Origin: Chromatiaceae bacterium
GTDB lineage: Bacteria > Pseudomonadota > Gammaproteobacteria > Chromatiales > Chromatiaceae
Length of the DNA stretch: 9,256 nt
Direction: 5' to 3'
NCBI GenBank assembly: GCA_012962365.1
Contig: DTXR01000403.1
Coordinates: forward strand, 1 to 9,256
Shown here: positions 1 through 6,770 of the stretch, piece by piece
Layout: each line of letters starts with the position of its first letter
Position numbering within the stretch: position 1 is the stretch's first letter
The notes under the pieces: model-generated
The model's input: the letters and a program-made list of their open reading frames with translations, nothing else
What the model was told of the DNA's origin: nothing
Database searches by the model: none
Translations under genes and position numbers: made by a program

Positions 1-1386
1 CCCAACTACCGTGTTCCCCGGGACAAGCTGGCCGCTGAAAATCAGCGTATCGTGGATATGGGGGTTGAGGTCAAATACAACACGCGTGTCGGGAAGGATG
101 TCAGCGTCGAAAACCTCGAGAAAGACTATGATGCAATCATCTGGGCCGTAGGTTGCTGGACGGGTCGTGCCTTGCCTGTCGATGGCTGGGAAGGAACACC
201 CAATTGTGTGACCGGTGTGGCTTACCTCAAGGCCTTCAATGAAGGCCGCATGAAAGTCACCGGAAAGAAACTGATTTGTGTGGGTGGTGGTGATACCTCT
301 ATCGACGTGGTTTCTGTTGCGCGTCGTATCGGCACCAATCCTGCCATGCCCGGCAATCCAGAAGATGTTGTTCACGATGGCAGCATGGATCAGGATGAGT
401 CACTGATTGCGGGACGTGAGCCTGTAGATGCTACGCTGACTTCTCTTTTCACTAAAGAGAACATGATGGCGGCCGAACATGAAATTCACGATGCCATTCA
501 TGAAGGCGTTACCATTCTCGACGGTGTGATGCCTCTGGAGGTCATAAAAGGTGATGATGGCCGTGCTACCGGTCTGAAGGTTTGCGATTGCACAATGGAC
601 GGTATGACGCCTATTCCCGTTGAAGGAACCGAGCGTGTGTTGGAAGCAGACATCATCGTTGCTGCCATCGGCCAAGGCGGTGACCTGGCTGGTCTTGAGA
701 GCTTCGACAACGGTCGCGGCCTGATGGACACCACCAATAACTACCAGTTGAAAGACAAGCCCAATCACTTTGCCATCGGCGATATCGTGCGTCCGCATCT
801 GCTGACCACCGCTATCGGTCAGGCCTGGGTTGCTGCTGAGTCTGTTGACGAATTCCTCAAGGGCGAAGAAATAAAGAAACGTCCCAAGGTCGATGTACAT
901 CATTTTGACCTGCTGGAGAAAATGCACGAAACAGGTCTTGATCCCGAGACATTCGATCCGAATGCGGGTGATCAGCGTGGCACGTCTTCGTCCAACTTTG
1001 CTGTGCATAATTACGAAGATCGTTCCTTTGCTGAAATCATCAGCAGTGACGAACTGTTCCTCGGGCATTTTGAGGTTACTCCTCGCCATAAGCGTTCCGA
1101 AGATGTTCCAAGCGCCGATGATGTGCTGGGCCATTTCAAAGAGCGTATGCAAGGACTGGACGATGAAACCGCCCAAAAAGAAGCCGATCGCTGCATGAGT
1201 TGCGGTCTGTGTTTCGAGTGTGACAACTGTGTCATCTATTGCCCGCAGGATGCGGTGTATCGCGTACCAAAGGCAGAGGCGACTACCGGCCGCTATGTGG
1301 CAACGGATTATTCCCGTTGTATCGGCTGCCATATTTGTCACGATGTATGCCCAACTGGTTACATTCAAATGGGCCTTGGTGAGTAA
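1..1386 (+). CDS. dsrL: DsrL, iron-sulfur flavoprotein NAD(P)H oxidoreductase (5'-truncated)
   Basis: Partial gene, open from the first base; 461 C-terminal residues are visible, and the N-terminal ferredoxin-like and first FAD-binding parts lie outside the window. Numbered from the first visible codon, a Rossmann nucleotide-binding loop GGGDTSID begins at residue 95, the GltD/thioredoxin-reductase-type FAD motif AIGD ends at residue 261, a linker covers about 285-390, and a C-terminal ferredoxin domain carries two cysteine sets (C398/401/404/407/410/414 and C440/443/446/450), enough for two [4Fe-4S] clusters. The fold is that of the glutamate synthase small subunit. In Allochromatium vinosum DsrL is a cytoplasmic partner of reverse DsrAB that passes electrons from sulfite formation to NAD(P)+. 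The linker plus terminal ferredoxin fits the sulfur-oxidiser form. The downstream dsrJOPNRS genes make the name secure. A GTG at 52 is internal and not the start. Confidence 0.93.
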   Translation, partial: PNYRVPRDKLAAENQRIVDMGVEVKYNTRVGKDVSVENLEKDYDAIIWAVGCWTGRALPVDGWEGTPNCVTGVAYLKAFNEGRMKVTGKKLICVGGGDTSIDVVSVARRIGTNPAMPGNPEDVVHDGSMDQDESLIAGREPVDATLTSLFTKENMMAAEHEIHDAIHEGVTILDGVMPLEVIKGDDGRATGLKVCDCTMDGMTPIPVEGTERVLEADIIVAAIGQGGDLAGLESFDNGRGLMDTTNNYQLKDKPNHFAIGDIVRPHLLTTAIGQAWVAAESVDEFLKGEEIKKRPKVDVHHFDLLEKMHETGLDPETFDPNAGDQRGTSSSNFAVHNYEDRSFAEIISSDELFLGHFEVTPRHKRSEDVPSADDVLGHFKERMQGLDDETAQKEADRCMSCGLCFECDNCVIYCPQDAVYRVPKAEATTGRYVATDYSRCIGCHICHDVCPTGYIQMGLGE

Positions 1387-1407
1387 ACAGAAACAGAGGC
1401 TTTTTCC

Positions 1408-1788
1408 ATGACTCGCAAAAGCGTAATCATGTTTCTGGCGGCGAGCGTGGTCGGGCTGTTATTCAGCCTGACCAGTGTGCAGGCTGGTGAAGCAGTAGAA
1501 GGTACGGCAAAGGCCGACAAGCTGGAACAGTGCGTGGAACCCACGGCTGTCATGCGGCGTAATCACTTTGAGTTCATCAAGCATCAACGTGATTTGACCG
1601 TGCATAATGGCATTCGCAGCAATAAGCACAGCCTTTCCGGCTGCGTTGACTGCCATGCCAGGAAAGATGCGTCTGGTAAGGCTGTACCCGTAAACGCAGA
1701 AGGCCAATTTTGTAGCGGTTGCCATGATTATGCTGCTGTGAGTCTGGATTGCTTCAGTTGCCACCGCACCGTTCCCGGGGAGAAATGA
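1408..1788 (+). CDS. dsrJ: DsrJ, periplasmic triheme cytochrome c
   Basis: 126 aa. An N-terminal hydrophobic signal (about residues 6-24, possible cleavage after VQA at 26) sends it to the periplasm. Three CxxCH haem c sites lie at 79-83 (CVDCH), 102-106 (CSGCH) and 115-119 (CFSCH). A further cysteine, C42 in EQCVEP, precedes them and matches the conserved extra Cys of DsrJ that gives one haem an unusual His/Cys ligation; M49 and several His residues are other candidate ligands. In A. vinosum DsrJ is reported to keep its signal peptide as a membrane anchor, which this sequence cannot settle. It belongs to the DsrMKJOP transmembrane complex. The ATG follows AGAGG (1395-1399) by 8 nt and lies 21 nt after dsrL; the stop TGA at 1786-1788 runs into the start region of dsrO, indicating translational coupling. 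Confidence 0.95.
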   Translation: MTRKSVIMFLAASVVGLLFSLTSVQAGEAVEGTAKADKLEQCVEPTAVMRRNHFEFIKHQRDLTVHNGIRSNKHSLSGCVDCHARKDASGKAVPVNAEGQFCSGCHDYAAVSLDCFSCHRTVPGEK

Positions 1789-1790
1789 GT

Positions 1791-2552
1791 ATGTCCAAAG
1801 TCAAACATCAAGGGCGTCGCGAATTTCTGAAAACATCAGCAGCCGCCGCTGCGGTCACGGTCGCTCCCGGTGTCATGCTGCACACTCTGTCGGCCGAGGC
1901 TGCCCCCAGGACGGAGGCAGTTACCGATAAGGTGCGTTGGGGAATGCTTATCGACGCCAATAAATGTGCGGACGGTTGCAACGATTGCGTCAGTGCCTGC
2001 GATAAAGAAAACGGTCTGGATCTGGTGGATATGCCGGAAGGTGCAGATCAGGGTTTGTGGGAGCGTCAGCGTCCCCGTTGGATTCGACAAGTGAAGCTCA
2101 AGGATAACCTGTCCGGAAAGATCACGAATCTGCCCATGATGTGTCAGCACTGCGAAATGCCACCCTGCGTGGACGTGTGTCCTACAGGGGCATCGTTCCG
2201 CAGAGCTGATGGTATCGTGATGGTCGATCGCCACACCTGTATCGGTTGCCGTTATTGCATGATGGCCTGCCCCTACAAGGCACGTTCCTTCATTCATGCG
2301 GAAGTGGCTGAAAAGCTCACTCACGCGCCTCGCGGCAAGGGCTGCGTAGAAAGCTGCAACCTGTGTGTACATCGCCTGGACAATGGTGACACCACGACTG
2401 CCTGCCAGGATGCCTGCAAACACCAGGCGATTGTTTTTGGTGATCTCAGTGATCCCGAGAGTGCTGTATCCCAGGCGTTGAAGAACTATCCCAGTGTACA
2501 GATCCGTGCCGATCTGAAATTGAATACCGGCGTACGCTACAGCAATATCTGA
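1791..2552 (+). CDS. dsrO: DsrO, Tat-exported iron-sulfur protein with four cluster sites
   Basis: 253 aa from ATG 1791. A twin-arginine signal (GRREFLKT, R9-R10) is followed by an Ala-rich hydrophobic stretch and a likely cleavage region near SAEAA (35-38), so it is exported folded to the periplasm. The body is a PsrB/DmsB/HmeA-type ferredoxin with 17 cysteines in four groups: C59/63/66/70, C118/121/126/130, C150/153/156/160 and C185/189/192/205/209, enough for four cubane clusters. It is expected to carry electrons between DsrJ and the membrane subunit DsrP. Two ATGs compete: 1785 overlaps the dsrJ stop, and 1791 lies 8 nt after GGGGAG (1777-1782). The second has the better spacing and was chosen; using 1785 adds only Met-Ser. 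A TTG at 1749 would put the start well inside dsrJ and ahead of the Tat signal, and is rejected. Confidence 0.95.
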   Translation: MSKVKHQGRREFLKTSAAAAAVTVAPGVMLHTLSAEAAPRTEAVTDKVRWGMLIDANKCADGCNDCVSACDKENGLDLVDMPEGADQGLWERQRPRWIRQVKLKDNLSGKITNLPMMCQHCEMPPCVDVCPTGASFRRADGIVMVDRHTCIGCRYCMMACPYKARSFIHAEVAEKLTHAPRGKGCVESCNLCVHRLDNGDTTTACQDACKHQAIVFGDLSDPESAVSQALKNYPSVQIRADLKLNTGVRYSNI

Positions 2553-2578
2553 TTTGATTTTGATTAGGTGGTGAAGTA

Positions 2579-3802
2579 ATGAAAAAGACTCACTTCAGCG
2601 AATGGGGCATAGAAAGTCCTCGTTACTGGGGCATACTCGCGGTGCTGGGCGCAATCATTGCCATTGCCGGTGTCGCGGTGTTCTACATGGAACACAGCGG
2701 CCATTGGGTTACGGGAATGACCAATCAGGTGGTCTGGGGGCTTCCCCATGTGTTTGCCATCTTCCTAATCGTGGCGGCTTCTGGCGCGTTGAATGTTGCA
2801 TCCATTGGTACAGCCTTTGACAAGAAGGTTTACCAGCCGCTGGGTCGATTATCAGCCTTGCTCGCCATCGCATTGCTCGCTGGCGGTCTTGCCGTGCTGG
2901 TGCTGGATTTGGGGCAGCCCGGTCGTTTGCTGATCGCAATGACGCATTACAATTTCAAATCCATTTTTGCCTGGAATATCTACCTGTACACCGGCTTCTT
3001 TGCCATCGTGGCTGCGTATATATGGTTCATGATGGATCACCGCATGAAGGCCTGGTACAAACCTACCGGTATTTTCGCTTTCGTATGGCGTTTGCTGCTC
3101 ACCACAGGTACAGGCTCAATCTTCGGGTTCCTGGTTGCCCGTCAGGGTTATGACGCTGCAATACTTGCGCCCATGTTTGTCATCATGTCATTTGCCTACG
3201 GATTGGCCGCATACCTGCTGGTCTTGATGTTCGTTTTCAAGGTCGATGGCAGGGAAATTGGTGGCGTATTGCTCAGACGCATGAAAAACCTGTTAGGTGT
3301 TTTCGTAGCCGCCGTGCTGTATTTCACGTTGGTGTACCATCTGGCCAATCTGTACGGAACCGAGAATCACGCTTATGAGGCATTTATTCTGAGGGATGGC
3401 GGTATTTATACCCTGTTGTTCTGGGGTGGCTGGGTTCTGGTCGGTTGCCTGATTCCTCTGGGGATTATTTATCACCCGGGTATGGGTGCGACGCGGGGCG
3501 GTATTATCGCTGCTTCCACACTGGTCATCCTGGGCGGGCTCGCCACGGTTTACGTCATCGTTATCGGTGGTCAGGTTTTCCCCATGGCCATGTTCCCGGG
3601 TAAGACTATTGTCGCAAGCGGCTTCTTCGATGGTGTCAACGGGCAGCCCATGCTGTATTCACCCAGTCTCCCGGAAATTCTGCTGGGCGTTGGTGGTGTG
3701 GCAGTCGTGCTGCTGCTGACTTTCATCGGTATCCGCATGCTGCGTTTCCTGCCGACGACACTGTCTGACGAGGTTGCCGATCCGCACTATAGCAAGTCAT
3801 AA
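2579..3802 (+). CDS. dsrP: DsrP, NrfD-like integral membrane subunit
   Basis: 407 aa, strongly hydrophobic, with about ten membrane segments (roughly 17-37, 55-75, 92-112, 131-150, 168-187, 193-220, 237-258, 276-297, 307-330, 366-387). It belongs to the NrfD/PsrC/HmeB family; the loop LDLGQPGR at 109-116 is the family's recognisable conserved element. In the DsrMKJOP complex it pairs with DsrO and is thought to exchange electrons with the quinone pool; A. vinosum DsrP is reported to bind haem b, for which several His residues here could serve. A good ribosome site, AGGTGGTGA (2566-2574), precedes ATG 2579. The gap after dsrO is 26 nt with no terminator, so the two are co-transcribed. The length is normal and no frame damage is seen. 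A candidate promoter overlaps its last codons. Confidence 0.95.
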   Translation: MKKTHFSEWGIESPRYWGILAVLGAIIAIAGVAVFYMEHSGHWVTGMTNQVVWGLPHVFAIFLIVAASGALNVASIGTAFDKKVYQPLGRLSALLAIALLAGGLAVLVLDLGQPGRLLIAMTHYNFKSIFAWNIYLYTGFFAIVAAYIWFMMDHRMKAWYKPTGIFAFVWRLLLTTGTGSIFGFLVARQGYDAAILAPMFVIMSFAYGLAAYLLVLMFVFKVDGREIGGVLLRRMKNLLGVFVAAVLYFTLVYHLANLYGTENHAYEAFILRDGGIYTLLFWGGWVLVGCLIPLGIIYHPGMGATRGGIIAASTLVILGGLATVYVIVIGGQVFPMAMFPGKTIVASGFFDGVNGQPMLYSPSLPEILLGVGGVAVVLLLTFIGIRMLRFLPTTLSDEVADPHYSKS

Positions 3803-3803
3803 T
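3774..3803 (+). promoter_or_regulatory. candidate sigma70-like promoter for dsrNRS
   Basis: TTGCCG (3774-3779, 4 of 6 to the -35 consensus) and CATAAT (3798-3803, 5 of 6 to the -10 consensus) are 18 nt apart at the very end of dsrP. Transcription would begin near 3810, a short distance before the hairpin at 3827. This is seen by eye only, and such matches occur by chance. Confidence 0.28.
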
Positions 3804-3826
3804 CGGGAAACCGTACGAGCAACCGG

Positions 3827-3852
3827 AAGGCGGTCTATAAGGCCGCCTTTTT
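3827..3852 (+). terminator. Rho-independent terminator-like hairpin between dsrP and dsrN
   Basis: AAGGCGGTC (3827-3835) pairs with GGCCGCCTT (3841-3849), with one T-G wobble and a TATAA loop, giving a 9-bp GC-rich stem followed by a T run (3848-3852). The form is that of an intrinsic terminator. It lies 24 nt after the dsrP stop and ends only about 20 nt before the dsrN start, which leaves no room for a separate dsrN promoter behind it. It may therefore act as a partial terminator or attenuator, or protect the upstream mRNA, rather than being an absolute stop. Confidence 0.75.
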
Positions 3853-3871
3853 GCATTGTGGACATATGGCC

Positions 3872-5269
3872 ATGGCTCATTTGATGATATCTGCTGCGCA
3901 CAAGTCGTCTGGTAAGACGATGATCAGCATAGGCCTGTGTGCGACATTTCAACGTAAATCCCTCGCTGTTCAGCCATTCAAGAAAGGACCGGATTATATT
4001 GACCCTCTATGGCTCGGCCAGGCGGCCGGGCGGGCCTGCTATAACCTGGATTTTTTTACTACGGGATCTGGGGAAATCGGTGACTTTTTTTTCCGGAAGA
4101 TGCAAGGTGCCGACCTGGGGATCATCGAGGGGAACAAGGGGCTGTACGATGGACTGGATCTGCATGGTAGCAACAGCAATGCGGCGCTTGCCGCGCTGCT
4201 GGATGCTCCCGTGGTTCTGGTGCTTGATACCCGGGGAATGACCCGCGGCATCGCGCCGCTCATTCTCGGTTATCAGGCGTTCGATGAAAACATCCGAATT
4301 GCCGGGGTGATCCTGAACAGCGTGGGCGGCTCGCGTCATGAGAGCAAACTGCGAAATGTGATCGAGCACTACACCGATGCGCGGGTGGTAGGTGCTGTTC
4401 CCCGCAATGACAAGGTGCAGATCGAAGAACGCCACCTCGGCTTGATGCCAAGCAACGAATCGGCTGCTGCACAATCGCACATCGACAGGATTGCCGATCA
4501 TGTTGGCAACCATGTTGATCTTGACGCGCTGCTTTCCATAGCAGGGCAATCCGGTGATATGCAAATCACCCCAGAAAGCGCCCCGGCAAGAAGGGATATT
4601 CAGGCGGACGTCCGCATTGGCTATGCAAAGGATGCCACTTTTGGTTTCTACTATCCAGATGACCTCGAGGCCATGTCGCAGGCCGGTGCTACGCTCGTGC
4701 CCTTTGATACGCTCAAGGATGCCAGACTTCCCGAGATCGATGGGCTGTTTATTGGAGGTGGATTTCCTGAAACAGCCATGAAGCAACTGGAAAAGAACCA
4801 GAGCATGCGGGAATCCATCAGGCATTTTATTGAAGAAGGTGGGCCGGCCTATGCAGAATGTGGCGGACTCATGTATCTTTGCCGCAGTTTGCAATGGCGG
4901 GACGAACGCTCAGAAATGGTCGGTGTGCTTCCGGCGGATGTAAAAATGCACCAGAAACCGCAAGGTAGAGGCTATGTGCGTTTGTGCGAAACTAGCGATC
5001 ATCCTTGGCCTAGCGGGGAAGGCGCTTCCAGACAGGTGAATGCGCATGAATTTCACTATTCGGGCCTCGACAGTCTGGACGCCAACCAGAAATTCGCTTA
5101 TAAGGTTGAACGTGGATTCGGCGTGGATGGATTGCATGATGGTCTGATCTACAAGAATCTGTTGGCCAACTATTCACATATGCGCAATGTCGGCTCAAAT
5201 CACTGGGCGGAACGTTTTGTGTCCCATGTGAAAATATGCAAGCGTAGAAATAATATTGAGAGGAAATAG
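3872..5269 (+). CDS. dsrN: DsrN, siroheme amidase of the CobB/CbiA (a,c-diamide synthase) family
   Basis: 465 aa from ATG 3872. The N-terminal DTB-synthetase-like ATPase domain opens with a P-loop, AAHKSSGKT (8-16), followed by KKGPDYIDP (37-45) and EGNKGLYDG (86-94), typical of CobB/CbiA. The C-terminal half is a class I glutamine amidotransferase: GLFIGGGFPE (291-300), nucleophile C330 in AYAECGG, and His residues at 392 (NAHEFHYS) and 436. The family uses ATP and glutamine to amidate tetrapyrrole carboxylates; in dsr loci DsrN is proposed to convert sirohaem to the amidated form used by DsrAB. It is cytoplasmic. ATG 3866 is an alternative start, but GTGGA (3858-3862) is better spaced for 3872. 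Two T homopolymers (4051-4057 and 4085-4092) lie in frame and leave the ORF intact. The stop lies 6 nt before dsrR, so the two genes are coupled. Confidence 0.92.
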   Translation: MAHLMISAAHKSSGKTMISIGLCATFQRKSLAVQPFKKGPDYIDPLWLGQAAGRACYNLDFFTTGSGEIGDFFFRKMQGADLGIIEGNKGLYDGLDLHGSNSNAALAALLDAPVVLVLDTRGMTRGIAPLILGYQAFDENIRIAGVILNSVGGSRHESKLRNVIEHYTDARVVGAVPRNDKVQIEERHLGLMPSNESAAAQSHIDRIADHVGNHVDLDALLSIAGQSGDMQITPESAPARRDIQADVRIGYAKDATFGFYYPDDLEAMSQAGATLVPFDTLKDARLPEIDGLFIGGGFPETAMKQLEKNQSMRESIRHFIEEGGPAYAECGGLMYLCRSLQWRDERSEMVGVLPADVKMHQKPQGRGYVRLCETSDHPWPSGEGASRQVNAHEFHYSGLDSLDANQKFAYKVERGFGVDGLHDGLIYKNLLANYSHMRNVGSNHWAERFVSHVKICKRRNNIERK

Positions 5270-5275
5270 CTGGAA

Positions 5276-5590
5276 ATGTTCACGATAACTCCCGCAGCAG
5301 CAAAGCAGATAAAGGTCGCCGCCGAGCAGGGCGGAACAGAAGGTATGGCCTTGCGCCTGGCGGTCAGGGAAAACAAGGACGGTTCGTTCAATTACCATAT
5401 GGGATTCGATGAACCGGTAGATACCGACAAGCGTATACGCTCAGAGGGTGTGGAAGTGGTTATGGATCCCAGCTTCGACAAGTATCTCGATGAGTGTACC
5501 CTGGATTTCGTGGAAATAGACGATGGCAGCCGGCAGTTCGTGTTTCTCAATCCGGCAGATCCACACTATGTTCCGCCAAAACTGAACTGA
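5276..5590 (+). CDS. dsrR: DsrR, IscA/HesB-fold protein lacking the cluster-binding cysteines
   Basis: 104 aa. The pattern is that of an A-type Fe-S carrier: an N-terminal ITPAAAKQI helix, LRLAVRE (26-32), a central VDTDKRIRSEGVEVVMD (48-64) and a C-terminal FLNPADPHY (90-98). The three ligand cysteines of IscA are absent: the first falls in RENKDGSF, and the final CGC pair is replaced by the short PHYVPPKLN tail. The only Cys is C74, which aligns with a non-ligand position. This matches A. vinosum DsrR, described as an IscA-like protein that does not bind iron or Fe-S and that affects dsr expression, apparently after transcription. GAGAGGA (5258-5264) inside the dsrN 3' end serves ATG 5276. 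Without its neighbours it could be mistaken for a degenerate IscA; the dsrN/dsrS context settles the name. Confidence 0.93.
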   Translation: MFTITPAAAKQIKVAAEQGGTEGMALRLAVRENKDGSFNYHMGFDEPVDTDKRIRSEGVEVVMDPSFDKYLDECTLDFVEIDDGSRQFVFLNPADPHYVPPKLN

Positions 5591-5641
5591 TTTTTCTTTT
5601 TCCGCGGGCATGCTCTGTACCCGTCAAATCATTTTCATTCC

Positions 5642-6751
5642 ATGGAAATATCACCCGAAGACTCGCTGCGCCTGAATGTCATGTTGGCCAACAAGCCCCA
5701 GGCGATTCGTATCGATGAGTCGCGCATGATCGTGTACGCCCTGTCCGAAAAGGGTGAGATGGAAATTCCTCTCAATCCGACCTGTCGTGATGAACACTAC
5801 ATCAAGCAGATCCGGGAAATGCTGTCCATGCATGTACTGGGTTCCCCCTCGGGATATCCCCAGCATATCTGGTCGCGCATGGGGCATCTGAGCAATGAAA
5901 ACCTCGAGGATCTGCTGCTGCTGGGTGAGCCCGAGGCAGCGGTGGCCGTTGCTTATTCCAGCGAGCTGACCGATGAATTGGCGCGTAAGGTCTGGTGGGC
6001 GCTGGAAGATGCGGAAAACGCCCGGCAGATGCTGCGCCTGCCGCAGATCGTTAAGGGCGAAATGGGACCGAAGCTCGCCGCATTCCTCGTGGAATTCCTT
6101 CCCTTCGAGACCGAGGCGGAGAAAATCATGGATACCATGCAACTGGTGCTTCAGCCTGGACTGCTGGATGTGGCGCTGATACAGGACCTATGGAAACGAG
6201 GCAAGCGCAAGAACGCTTTTTACGTGGGTTTTCTGGCTTCCTTGCCCGATGATCTCCCCGGCGCCGCCGGGCAACAGCAGCCGCAACCTGACCTGTCAGA
6301 GCAACTTCAGGTCATGGCTGGGGAGGGCAACCGCCTTGCCGGATTGTTGTACAGGGTGTTCTCCGCATCTGGCCAGATTTGGCTGGCGACACTGCGGCAG
6401 GTGCTGGAAAAACCCGGTAATCAGGATGTGGTCAACTGGTCGCTTGAGGTGGCGGCAAAGTATTTCAGCGCAGCCAGACCGGAAGGGCTGGTGGATGCCA
6501 CTCTGGAAGAATTGGCTGATGAAGCCAGGCGCTGGGTCGATGATCCAGGTAACGCGTTGGTACAGCAGATTCTTGATCTGGATCCGCAGTTGGCTCAGAA
6601 ACTCCGGGCATTACGCGTGCTATCGGGGTCGGGTTATGGTGTGGTTCGGCCCGTGTTTGGTAAAACTGATGCCATTGGTACGCTCATGCGGCGCAAGCTG
6701 CAACCGGTCATGCAGCCCTATCTCGGCTATGTAGCACTGCTGCAGGGCTGA
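5642..6751 (+). CDS. dsrS: DsrS, soluble dsr-locus accessory protein
   Basis: 369 aa with no signal peptide, membrane segment or cysteine-metal motif; it looks like an acidic, largely helical cytoplasmic protein. Features include MVL/LLLLGEPEA-type Leu-rich helices around 88-100, a basic KRGKRKN stretch near 185-191, and a Pro/Gln-rich linker (about 207-220) that splits the protein into two parts. I recognise it mainly by position as the last dsr gene, by length (A. vinosum DsrS is of similar size) and by general resemblance; no enzymatic motif is visible. DsrS has been linked to control of dsr expression and is reported not to be strictly essential for sulfur oxidation. ATG 5642 is the first ATG in the frame. 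The 51-nt gap after dsrR is pyrimidine-rich and shows no clear Shine-Dalgarno site, so initiation may be weak or coupled. The stop codon lies inside a terminator hairpin. Confidence 0.85.
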   Translation: MEISPEDSLRLNVMLANKPQAIRIDESRMIVYALSEKGEMEIPLNPTCRDEHYIKQIREMLSMHVLGSPSGYPQHIWSRMGHLSNENLEDLLLLGEPEAAVAVAYSSELTDELARKVWWALEDAENARQMLRLPQIVKGEMGPKLAAFLVEFLPFETEAEKIMDTMQLVLQPGLLDVALIQDLWKRGKRKNAFYVGFLASLPDDLPGAAGQQQPQPDLSEQLQVMAGEGNRLAGLLYRVFSASGQIWLATLRQVLEKPGNQDVVNWSLEVAAKYFSAARPEGLVDATLEELADEARRWVDDPGNALVQQILDLDPQLAQKLRALRVLSGSGYGVVRPVFGKTDAIGTLMRRKLQPVMQPYLGYVALLQG

Positions 6752-6770
6752 TCATCAGCGCCTGTTTTTT
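6743..6770 (+). terminator. intrinsic terminator of the dsr operon, overlapping the dsrS stop
   Basis: CAGGGCTG (6743-6750) pairs with CAGC + CCTG (6756-6759 and 6761-6764) with a single bulged G at 6760 and an ATCAT loop, followed by six T residues (6765-6770). The 5' arm is the last two sense codons and the first two bases of the dsrS stop TGA. The 3' arm and T tract lie in the final codons of the opposing gene. On the minus strand the same hairpin has no T run behind it, so it works in the + direction only. Confidence 0.75.

Noticed and set aside
400..1368. 322-aa open frame on the minus strand opposite dsrL
   Set aside because: The + strand encodes DsrL with all cysteine motifs intact. 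The antisense product shows no recognisable domain, and long antisense frames are common opposite codon-biased genes.
1749..1790. Upstream TTG start for dsrO
   Set aside because: It would place a 14-residue extension before the Tat signal and deep inside dsrJ; the GGGGAG site at 1777-1782 serves ATG 1791.
3851..3871. TTG at 3851 or ATG at 3866 as the dsrN start
   Set aside because: TTG 3851 lies in the T run of the hairpin and adds residues unlike other CobB-type N-termini. ATG 3866 has GGA only 3 nt upstream, whereas 3872 has proper spacing.
4007..4894. 295-aa open frame on the minus strand opposite dsrN
   Set aside because: It shadows the dsrN reading frame, which has intact P-loop and amidotransferase motifs; the antisense product has no recognisable domain.
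5605..5623. Possible hairpin CGGG...CCCG between dsrR and dsrS
   Set aside because: Only four base pairs with an 11-nt loop and no T run after it; too weak to call.
6747..6759. Perfect 13-nt inverted repeat GCTGATCATCAGC as a protein-binding operator
   Set aside because: It lies between two convergent stop codons and is better explained as the core of the terminator hairpin, given the flanking CAGG/CCTG arms and T6 tract.
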